This document shows positions 23,619-30,953 of a DNA stretch of 64,000 nucleotides, piece by piece. Source of the DNA: Allacma fusca (lineage: Eukaryota; Arthropoda; Collembola; Symphypleona; Sminthuridae); the NCBI GenBank assembly GCA_947179485.1, contig OX359249.1:9486001-9550000 (forward strand). The letters are read 5' to 3'. Made by a program: the position numbers and the translations under genes. Numbering within the stretch: position 1 is the first letter of the stretch; every line of letters starts with the position of its first letter. The notes beneath the pieces were generated by a model, which worked only from the letters and a program-made list of their open reading frames with translations, was not told the DNA's origin and did no database searches.

Positions 23619-23811
23619 CTGGTTGAAGATAAAATACTTTGCAGTAATCTGATTTAATGATTGTGTACGTACCTACGTATCGGATTCTCCTTTGACCTTG
23701 TCGTATGAGGTAACTAATGAGATTTATACGGTCTCCAATCTTGAGATCAACCTTGCTTTGACCAAAACTAACACAGTTTGGTATTGTTGTTAAGTATCTG
23801 GTGGTGTTCAT
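23485..23811 (-). CDS. 108-aa ORF coupled by ATGA to the last coiled-coil ORF
   Basis: The ATG overlaps the TGA of the preceding small ORF as ATGA (23811-23808) and lies six nt after the pol TGA, in the pol frame. Residues about 18-62 (KVDLKIGDRINL...VGTYTIIKSDYCKVFYLQ) have the pattern of a small beta-barrel such as the C-terminal integrase or SH3-like modules; this is a loose visual resemblance. The last third is Arg-rich (RRPTRRRQGRRR) and overlaps the first 134 nt of ORF3 in another frame. Expression could be by termination-reinitiation or by readthrough of the pol stop. Function unknown. Confidence 0.5.
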   Translation of the reverse strand: MNTTRYLTTIPNCVSFGQSKVDLKIGDRINLISYLIRQGQRRIRYVGTYTIIKSDYCKVFYLQPDVREQRVTCIRVSNQRDSTPRRPTRRRQGRRRSTTLLDPIRESN

Positions 23812-24071
23812 TCGTTTTCAGACTGATCCAAATCTTCTCGTCCTTTTTCGGGTACGAGTTGGGTATCGTCTACTTTCTCCGATTTCTTCAGCGCTTCCTT
23901 CCTGAGGTGTTTCCCCTGCTTCTTTAACTCCCGAATTTCCTCCTGAACTTGTTGAAGTTCCTGTTGGATTTGTACTCGTCGGGTTCTGAGGGTCGCTGAA
24001 TGTCTCTCGGTGCTCTGACGTATTTGTTCTAATTCTCTCAGGCCTTCTGGGACTGTCTTTCGTGATGACAT
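23808..24071 (-). CDS. Nested coiled-coil ORF 5 (87 aa), +1 frame in pol tail
   Basis: True ATG start. The sequence is a charged amphipathic helix with hydrophobic residues in heptad-like spacing (LRELEQIRQ, VQIQQELQQVQEEIRELKK), then an acidic tail. It is in the same frame as the other four nested ORFs and ends in TGA overlapping the ATG of the 108-aa ORF. The pol frame over the same bases is low-complexity, so the coiled coil may be the constrained product. Expression is inferred only from the pattern. Confidence 0.5.
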   Translation of the reverse strand: MSSRKTVPEGLRELEQIRQSTERHSATLRTRRVQIQQELQQVQEEIRELKKQGKHLRKEALKKSEKVDDTQLVPEKGREDLDQSENE

Positions 24072-27000
24072 CCAATGACCTGTCCTCTTCTGTAGAAAAT
24101 TCTACAGGTATGTTAATGACTTCTGTATGAGTATCTACAGAGTCTTGTCCGTTTTCGTCTGTTAGCACTTCTTGGAACTCTTCGTCCTCTTCTGTAGAAT
24201 TTTCTACAAGGACTTTTCGTTCCTTGGGTTGGTTGAATTGTTGGCTAACCTGTTGGCTGCTCGTATCTGATTTTTCAGAATATTCTTGGCTCTCTCGGTT
24301 TGTTCTATTTCTTTCTCCACTCGTGCTATTGCCTCTCTGATCCGACTGCCTTGCGCTTGTAGGCTTTGCAGTGTCTGTCTCTGAGCTTCGCTGGGTGGGC
24401 TTGGTGTTGAGTTCCACAAAGGGGGGCTCTTCCAAGGCCTTTTGCTCATCTGAGTGAAGCAATTGGGTTGAAATATCCGCCGCTATTGAGGGCCAAGGCA
24501 CCTCAACTCGTGAAGTCGCTTCTGAAGGTCCTTGATTTCCTGTTTCAATTTGTCCAGGTCTCCCTCTCTCTGTCGTAGGCGGTTGATTAGTTCTCGGTTC
24601 TGATCCCGAATTGTAAGAATTTGTCTCTCTACACTCACTGCTGTCGTCCACATCAAATTCTGTTGGACTTATCCCTGAACTACTTAATTCTTTAAGTGTT
24701 TTAAAGTCACTTTCGTCAATAAGTGGTTGAGTTTCTTCCTCACCTTCGGATGTTACACCTGAGCTATTTTCAGCTGGTTTATTAAATCCGAAATATCTTC
24801 TTTGGCTTTCTGTGTTTCCTGGAGGGTTGCTTTGTGGTCTCCCTCGAGTTGTTTCAATTTGCTCAGTATTTCCTGTTGTTCCGAAATCTGATGTAAAATT
24901 CTTTGTTTGAGACGAATTTCGTTCTCCTTTGCCTTGATTAATTGGGCTTGTAATCCCTGGATGATTAGGATTAATTCTCTCTTTGTGTGTGTCATCAGTT
25001 ACTCTGGTTGAACCTCGTCTTGTGATTTCTCCACTTGTGGGCAGAAACTTGACGTTTGAGGTTTTGTCTCCTGAATTAGCGGTTCTAAGTCTGCGATTCT
25101 CTGTTTGATGTACTCTTCCTGAGCTGCGTACTTCCAAATTTTTATTTGGACTAAATTCCTCTGTTGTTTCAATCCCCTTATCTCGTCCCTGATTTCTTCT
25201 AGGGTGTTCATTTACTTTCGAGCGAGTGAAATATGGGTAATTTTTATCTTTTCTTCCCTGAATATTATCCTTGTGTTGATGTGGTCCCTGGTTTGGTTTC
25301 CCTCCTTCACTTGGGGTGATTTGAGAGTGTGAGTAATTTTTGTCACAAAATTCTCCTCTCTGTTGTACTGGCTGAGCTTGGTCACTTGAACTGTCTGAGT
25401 AATTTTCGGATGAAAATTCTCTAGTTATTTCTTCAGTTTGAGCAGGTTGAACTTTAAAAGTCACCTTCTTGCTCGTAGTTGAACTGTTATCTGAAGTGGT
25501 CGAACTCTTAAGAATTGACCGTGGCTGACTCACTATAACTTTTCCACACTTGTTCCAATTTCGTTTTGTTACCAATTCCACTATATCGGAATCTAAGTCG
25601 TAACTATACTCGTCCTCAATGTGTTCTCGCTGCAGGCACTTCTTAAGCCTTTCCACATGGACTTTCTGTCTCTTTTTAGAATTCCTAAGGTCTTGAATGA
25701 TATAATTGTCTTTGGCTAAAACTTCTATGACTACAAAGGGTCCTTTGTAAGGGTGAAGAAAGCGTTCGCTCTTTCCAACTATCCTGGTCGGTGTAAAGAC
25801 TCGCACTGTGTCTCCGATGTTGAATTTAACGAACCTTCTTTTCCTATCATACCAATCCTTACTGTAGTCCTGACGTTCCCTTATCTTAGCAATAGCTTTT
25901 TCTATTCTAGTAGTGGCTTCCTCAGCACTCATAAAATTAGTGTCGACGCTGCTTAAACACAGTTGTAAGTTAAAATCATATATGGGTTGTCGCCTAAACA
26001 TCATAAAATAAGGAGTTTCTTTGGTCACGTCATGGTGACTGCAATTGTAAGCATTTATTAGAAACGGTAAACAACTGCACCATAATGCTTGCTCTTTTTG
26101 AGTATAATGACTCAGCATAGTGCTTATAGTCTGGACCATTCTTTCTATTTGTCCAACACTATTATGTCTTAGTGCTGTAGATGTAGAATGGTTCATGCCT
26201 AATCTGCGAAGTAATGCTTGAGTGATTTCCGCTCTGAATTCGGATCCTCCGTCACTCAGCAAGTTTTTAAACAGTCCGTATTTTAAAACTACTTTGTGAA
26301 GCAAAAACTCTGCTATCCTGTCAGCAGTTTTATCTGGAATTGCTTCTGCGATCACGAACTTTGAAACATAATCCTGTGCGATTATAATGTACTTATTCCC
26401 TTTTATACTAATTTGCATGGGTCCAATGAGATCAATACATAGTGCATCTCCTACATTTTCTATCCTGATTGGATGAAGCAATCCTGCTGGCTTCATTCTC
26501 ATGGATTTGGCTGCTTGGCAACTTTCACATGACATGACATATTTTGCTACTGAGACGTTCATTTTTCTCCAAAAATAATTTTTGTTGAGTCTATGAAGAG
26601 TTTTCTGGAATCCTAAATGTCCTCCGCATAGGATCCCATCATGAGCTTTTGATAGTAGAAAATTTCTAAGTACTCGGGGTACGTATAACTTACGTCCATC
26701 TTTATGTACTATAGTAAGAATCCCTTCTTCATCAATTTCATATCGGCTATACTTTTCTTTGTCCTTCCAATTTAACGTATGCCGCATCTTTATTTTGTCC
26801 ATGATGAATAAACAATCTGGATCGTCCCTTTGCATCTCCTGCATGTTATGTTCCTTTAACATAGTAACTTGCTCTTCATCTTCAAGTATCCTACACACAG
26901 GCTTGTGTGTGGAAAAAATATCTTTGCTCCCTTCGCACCCCTGTAGTGCGTGAGCTCCTGGAACAAATTTTATTGCTCTATTTAATGACATGTCCTCAGT

Positions 27001-30000
27001 TTTCTGAGCGTCTTTATTCCTTTGGTCTTCATCCTGTGAAAGACATAGTGAATGTGACGTCTTTTTACTTGTCACAACACCCTGCCCTTTCAGAGGTTGA
27101 ATCTTCCATGATCTTCCATCGGTGAATTTAATTTCACCTTCCCGGATATTTTTCCTCAGCTCTTCTACTGTGGTCGCCAGTAGAGAGTAATTATTTTTAT
27201 TAACTGGATTCTCTGTGGATATGTACGTATGCGACGGCGGAGGGTTTTTGTTTTCCTCCGACTCGCATGCTGCAGATCTTCGTTGGATATTTTTCATCCA
27301 TTCATCCACATCTTTGGAAATCTTCATCGCCTTGATCCGCTGTAGGGTATCAAGATCCGGATTGTTAGCATATCCTGGACTTTCTGCATCAGGAACTTGA
27401 TCAATCCTCCTGGCAGATTGTGCAGTGTATGTCTTCAATTGCGAAATAACTTCCTGTTTGAGCTTCCATTCGTCACCTTTTGCTGGCGTTGGATTCCTCC
27501 AAATTTCTTCAAATGCAAACCATTTCTCCTCATCTGTGGGATCGTGTCCGGATGGAATGTGATTTTCCACACTGAACTTTTCCTGTCTCAGTGTCGGTCG
27601 GTCGCATTCCTTTTGGACGTTCCTATCTTCATCCGTGAGTACCAATTTCTTGGCCTCTGTAGGATTGGCGGGATGGGTGGGCGGGTTAGTTGAGGACTTC
27701 TCTTGTGTAGTCTCAGCTGCCTGGCTCACCAGATCCGCTGTTTCCTGATTCTTCAATGTTTGATCATGGACTTCCGTATCGGAGTCTACAATTATGGCTG
27801 GTGGTAGATGTACAGCTTTAGTTTCAGCCTCACCTGCCCCATCCATTGTTGTGAATTCCATTGTACTTCGTGTCATCTGCCCTTGGGATTTTGGTGAATC
27901 AATGTCAACCTTCCCGTTGGCTGGACTTTGTGACGTTATTGCTGCCGTTGACTTTGGGGTAGGAGACCAATCCGTCCCCATTCCAATGTCAATGTTAGTA
28001 TTTCTGTCAAAATCTTCATTCTCATCTTGAACTCCATCCGGTGATAAAAATTCCTTCATGTCTAGTTCATTTATTGTAGCATTGTGAAGCTCTATTTCCT
28101 GTATTAATTTGAGATTTTTCTCGTAGATATACTCATTGGTATATTTCCAGGTGTTTTCATCCTCTTGTGGATCATCCTCCCGAAATTTGTGTATTGTAAT
28201 GATGTCATCTACGGATAATTTCCATTCTTTGAGCGCTGAGTAGCTGTGTGTAACTTCATTAACACGGCTCTTTACGCTCATTGTATGGTTTTCCCAATCC
28301 GTTTCCTCCAAATTCGGTTGAGGTGCTAAAATTTCCACTTGTGATTTGACTCTACGCCTGGGTTGACCTTTCAATCTTCCTGACCATGGATTTTGTCGCT
28401 GTGGGATTATGGCTTCCTCTTCATCTGAGGATTGACTTTCGTCATCCGTCCAATATTTTCCCTTATAGCTTTCCCTGGTCGTAAGGCTGGCTGCACACGC
28501 TGGTGGTGGCATCATTATGTTCCCCTGAGGGATTTGTTTTTGTTCTTCCAAAGCGATTTTGTGCTCTTTGACCGGATCTGGGTCAAATTCGATCACTCGG
28601 TCCTCTGTATCTTCCAAATCTTCCTTTGTATAGGGTAGTGGAGCTCTGGATAGAAAATCTGCATCCAAGTGTAAAGCTCCTTTCTTGTATGTAACTTGAA
28701 AGTCAAATTCCTGTAGTTTATTTACAAACTTACTTATCCGGTGGTTTGGATCTTTTTGTAATCGTAGGTAGCATAACGCTAAATGATCTGATCTGATTAA
28801 AAATTTTCTCAAATAAAGATACTGTCTGAATTTGCGAACTGCATATACGACTGCTGCTAGTTCTAATTCTGTGACTGAATAATTCTTTTCTGACTGAATT
28901 AGTGTCCTTGAAGCATAAGCTATTGGATGTTCTCCTCCATCATCTTGAAGTATACAGCATCCTAGTCCTGAGATTGATGCATCTGTATGTAGTATGCAAT
29001 CCAACTCTGGATTGAAATGAGCTAGGACTGGCTGTGTCATTAACTTGGTTTTGAGAATGTTGAAGGCAATTGTTGCATCTGCACTCCATTGGAAGCATCT
29101 TATGCGTTTTTGTCCCTCAGACTTCCCTTTGCTTCCAATCCATGATTGAGAGATGGGACTAGCAATTTTTGCGAAGTCCTTGATGTATTTCCTATAGAAA
29201 CTGCATATTCCGAAAAATCTTCTTGCTTCTGTTTCGGATTTTGGTACTGGCACATGTCTAATAGCGTCCACCTTTGCAGGATCTGGACTGGTGCCTTCCC
29301 TGGATACTTTGAATCCTAAAACAATTACTTCAAAATATCCGAATTTGCATTTCTTTGGCTTGAACTTAAAGTTCTTGTTGCTGGCTCTTAACATCAATTC
29401 TTCGAGAGATGCTAATTTGTCCAAAAGATGAATTCCATAAGAGATTACATCATCTAAATATACCATGGCTCCCCTAAATTTGAGTGAGCCCAGCATTTGA
29501 TCTGCTGCTCGCTGAAAAGCTGACGGTGCAATCTTGACTCCCATAGGTAGTCGTTTGAATGCATATAATCCATCCTGTGTGATGAAAGAGGTTATGACTT
29601 GGTCATCCTCATGTATTAATAATTGAAAGAAGCCTGACTCCATGTCAAGAGTGTCGAAAATTGCAGATTTTCCAAATTGCATAAGTATGTCATCTATTCT
29701 TGCTAAAGGGTAAACTTGATCTGTGATGGTTTTGTTTAACGCTCGATAATCCACAACTGATCTAAATGTTCCGTCTTTCTTCTTGATAAGAAATAGTGGA
29801 CTGCTGTAAGGTCCGTTCACTTCCTTAATGATGTCTGCATCTAACATCTTTTGTACTTCCTCACGTACTTTTTGTCGCTCCATAGGTGAGCAAGGGAAAG
29901 GTTTTGCCTGAACGGGTGGATTATTTCCCGTATGGATCCGAATGGGATCAATCCACGCTGGTTCTTTCAAATCTCCCTTGTTAAATGCGAAACATTCTGG

Positions 30001-30933
30001 ATATCTTGTCAACAATGCTCGGTACTTAGCTCTTCCTTCTTCATCGAGCTCTTCATTGACGTCGAAACAATCGAGCTGTTCTTGTGTGAGCCTTTTATGA
30101 GCATCACGTAATTGATTGCGTTTAATTTTGATGAGGTCAAAATTTTCTTCAGCATGACCTATAGCTGTACGTCCATACATTGTTTGTGGGCATGGAGCTG
30201 GATTAAATACATATGCGAAAGGTTCTTCGTTTGGTACTACACCTGCGGCTACTAAAAGTCGCTTGCTGGTGTAAAGCTTTTCTGATGGTTGCAAATAAAA
30301 ATCCTTTTTGATACGTTTTGGAATTTGTATGGGCACTTTCATGTGTCCATAGGCTGGTATTGTGACTGCTTTTCGAGTCCTGCACATCATGTTCTTCGGT
30401 CCTTTGACTTCATGAAATGAAAATATTGACCTGACAAATTCTATGTCGGCCTTCTTCTCTCCGACGTAGAGATGAGTGTCCCTAGTCATTGGAACTGTTT
30501 GAAATCGGTCACTCCGTATTTCATTATTCTTGTAATCCAACGTTATTCCGTAGCGTGATAAAAGATCTTCACCTATAATCATTCGTGGCTCTAGTGTTTC
30601 CATCACTAGACCTTTGAACAGAAGTTTTTCACCTTCAATCATCATTGTGAATTTGGCGAGACAAATTGGTTTTACCAATTCTGCATTAGCTACTGCTACT
30701 CGCAGAGCGCTTGGAACTTCCTTTATTTCCGCACATCTGGGTACTAAGTTTCTTTGGATACAGGATCTTGTTGCTCCTGAATCTAGTAAAGCTGGTATCA
30801 TCATACTGCATATTTGTACTTGTAAAGTGGACTTGTTGCCGTTTGATAAACGACATGGGTTGAGATCAATAATTTCTAATTCTTCGTCGTCTTTTGACTG
30901 ACTTTCTACTCTAGTTGCTATAATTGCATTCAT
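23818..30933 (-). CDS. pol: Pol polyprotein (PR-RT-RNase H-IN) with long insert and tail
   Basis: 2371 aa, made either from its own ATG or as a -1 frameshift fusion with Gag. Aspartic protease: LLDSGATRS at 49-57. RT: DTLDMESGFFQL near 427-438 and YLDD at 492-495. RNase H: LHTDAS with D651, TELELAAV near 688-695, RSDHLA with D716, HLDADFLSR near 755-763. Then a low-complexity acidic spacer, about 770-1425, where related Pol proteins have almost none. Integrase: the HHCC zinc finger from about 1430, catalytic D1501, D1561 and E1597 (DD35E spacing), and a GPF module near 1728. From about 1760 the protein continues for about 600 residues rich in S, T, N, E, Q and R. That tail overlaps five small ORFs in the +1 frame. 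All catalytic motifs look intact, so the enzyme set is probably active. It copies the RNA genome and integrates the cDNA. Confidence 0.95.
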   Translation of the reverse strand: MNAIIATRVESQSKDDEELEIIDLNPCRLSNGNKSTLQVQICSMMIPALLDSGATRSCIQRNLVPRCAEIKEVPSALRVAVANAELVKPICLAKFTMMIEGEKLLFKGLVMETLEPRMIIGEDLLSRYGITLDYKNNEIRSDRFQTVPMTRDTHLYVGEKKADIEFVRSIFSFHEVKGPKNMMCRTRKAVTIPAYGHMKVPIQIPKRIKKDFYLQPSEKLYTSKRLLVAAGVVPNEEPFAYVFNPAPCPQTMYGRTAIGHAEENFDLIKIKRNQLRDAHKRLTQEQLDCFDVNEELDEEGRAKYRALLTRYPECFAFNKGDLKEPAWIDPIRIHTGNNPPVQAKPFPCSPMERQKVREEVQKMLDADIIKEVNGPYSSPLFLIKKKDGTFRSVVDYRALNKTITDQVYPLARIDDILMQFGKSAIFDTLDMESGFFQLLIHEDDQVITSFITQDGLYAFKRLPMGVKIAPSAFQRAADQMLGSLKFRGAMVYLDDVISYGIHLLDKLASLEELMLRASNKNFKFKPKKCKFGYFEVIVLGFKVSREGTSPDPAKVDAIRHVPVPKSETEARRFFGICSFYRKYIKDFAKIASPISQSWIGSKGKSEGQKRIRCFQWSADATIAFNILKTKLMTQPVLAHFNPELDCILHTDASISGLGCCILQDDGGEHPIAYASRTLIQSEKNYSVTELELAAVVYAVRKFRQYLYLRKFLIRSDHLALCYLRLQKDPNHRISKFVNKLQEFDFQVTYKKGALHLDADFLSRAPLPYTKEDLEDTEDRVIEFDPDPVKEHKIALEEQKQIPQGNIMMPPPACAASLTTRESYKGKYWTDDESQSSDEEEAIIPQRQNPWSGRLKGQPRRRVKSQVEILAPQPNLEETDWENHTMSVKSRVNEVTHSYSALKEWKLSVDDIITIHKFREDDPQEDENTWKYTNEYIYEKNLKLIQEIELHNATINELDMKEFLSPDGVQDENEDFDRNTNIDIGMGTDWSPTPKSTAAITSQSPANGKVDIDSPKSQGQMTRSTMEFTTMDGAGEAETKAVHLPPAIIVDSDTEVHDQTLKNQETADLVSQAAETTQEKSSTNPPTHPANPTEAKKLVLTDEDRNVQKECDRPTLRQEKFSVENHIPSGHDPTDEEKWFAFEEIWRNPTPAKGDEWKLKQEVISQLKTYTAQSARRIDQVPDAESPGYANNPDLDTLQRIKAMKISKDVDEWMKNIQRRSAACESEENKNPPPSHTYISTENPVNKNNYSLLATTVEELRKNIREGEIKFTDGRSWKIQPLKGQGVVTSKKTSHSLCLSQDEDQRNKDAQKTEDMSLNRAIKFVPGAHALQGCEGSKDIFSTHKPVCRILEDEEQVTMLKEHNMQEMQRDDPDCLFIMDKIKMRHTLNWKDKEKYSRYEIDEEGILTIVHKDGRKLYVPRVLRNFLLSKAHDGILCGGHLGFQKTLHRLNKNYFWRKMNVSVAKYVMSCESCQAAKSMRMKPAGLLHPIRIENVGDALCIDLIGPMQISIKGNKYIIIAQDYVSKFVIAEAIPDKTADRIAEFLLHKVVLKYGLFKNLLSDGGSEFRAEITQALLRRLGMNHSTSTALRHNSVGQIERMVQTISTMLSHYTQKEQALWCSCLPFLINAYNCSHHDVTKETPYFMMFRRQPIYDFNLQLCLSSVDTNFMSAEEATTRIEKAIAKIRERQDYSKDWYDRKRRFVKFNIGDTVRVFTPTRIVGKSERFLHPYKGPFVVIEVLAKDNYIIQDLRNSKKRQKVHVERLKKCLQREHIEDEYSYDLDSDIVELVTKRNWNKCGKVIVSQPRSILKSSTTSDNSSTTSKKVTFKVQPAQTEEITREFSSENYSDSSSDQAQPVQQRGEFCDKNYSHSQITPSEGGKPNQGPHQHKDNIQGRKDKNYPYFTRSKVNEHPRRNQGRDKGIETTEEFSPNKNLEVRSSGRVHQTENRRLRTANSGDKTSNVKFLPTSGEITRRGSTRVTDDTHKERINPNHPGITSPINQGKGERNSSQTKNFTSDFGTTGNTEQIETTRGRPQSNPPGNTESQRRYFGFNKPAENSSGVTSEGEEETQPLIDESDFKTLKELSSSGISPTEFDVDDSSECRETNSYNSGSEPRTNQPPTTERGRPGQIETGNQGPSEATSRVEVPWPSIAADISTQLLHSDEQKALEEPPFVELNTKPTQRSSETDTAKPTSARQSDQRGNSTSGERNRTNRESQEYSEKSDTSSQQVSQQFNQPKERKVLVENSTEEDEEFQEVLTDENGQDSVDTHTEVINIPVEFSTEEDRSLDVITKDSPRRPERIRTNTSEHRETFSDPQNPTSTNPTGTSTSSGGNSGVKEAGETPQEGSAEEIGESRRYPTRTRKRTRRFGSV
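24204..24449 (-). CDS. Nested coiled-coil ORF 4 (81 aa), +1 frame in pol tail
   Basis: True ATG start, 33 nt after the stop of nested ORF 3 in the same frame. Residues about 20-70 (LQSLQAQGSRIREAIARVEK..., AKNILKNQIRAANRL) form a coiled-coil-like helix. The first 20 residues are Pro/Ser-rich. Function unknown; expression not shown. Confidence 0.45.
   Translation of the reverse strand: MSKRPWKSPPLWNSTPSPPSEAQRQTLQSLQAQGSRIREAIARVEKEIEQTERAKNILKNQIRAANRLANNSTNPRNEKSL
24483..24653 (-). CDS. Nested coiled-coil ORF 3 (56 aa), +1 frame in pol tail
   Basis: Found by translating the +1 frame directly between the neighbouring small ORFs. ATG at 24653, TAG at 24485-24483. Residues 8-50 have regular hydrophobic spacing (QILTIRDQNRELINRLRQ, LDKLKQEIKDLQKRLHEL), a clear coiled coil. 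It is shorter than its neighbours but of the same type and in the same frame. Confidence 0.45.
   Translation of the reverse strand: MWTTAVSVERQILTIRDQNRELINRLRQREGDLDKLKQEIKDLQKRLHELRCLGPQ
24753..24995 (-). CDS. Nested coiled-coil ORF 2 (80 aa), +1 frame in pol tail
   Basis: ATG start just after the previous ORF's stop: the sense strand reads TAA CTG ATG in one frame. Almost the whole length is an amphipathic helix (LILIIQGLQAQLIKAKENEI, ILHQISEQQEILSKLKQLEG, ISDLINQLKI). This is the strongest coiled coil of the set. Either reinitiation or leaky termination could link it to ORF 1. Confidence 0.5.
   Translation of the reverse strand: MTHTKRELILIIQGLQAQLIKAKENEIRLKQRILHQISEQQEILSKLKQLEGDHKATLQETQKAKEDISDLINQLKIAQV
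24999..25211 (-). CDS. Nested coiled-coil ORF 1 (70 aa), +1 frame in pol tail
   Basis: True ATG start (sense context GTAAATGAAC). Residues 3-50 are helical with hydrophobic heptad spacing (LEEIRDEIRGLKQQRNLVQI, YIKQRIADLEPLI); a P/S/Q tail follows. It is the first of five small ORFs lying in the +1 frame relative to pol over a 1.4-kb stretch. Function unknown. Confidence 0.5.
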   Translation of the reverse strand: MNTLEEIRDEIRGLKQQRNLVQIKIWKYAAQEEYIKQRIADLEPLIQETKPQTSSFCPQVEKSQDEVQPE

Positions 30934-30953
30934 TCTTTCTTGGATATCTTCAG

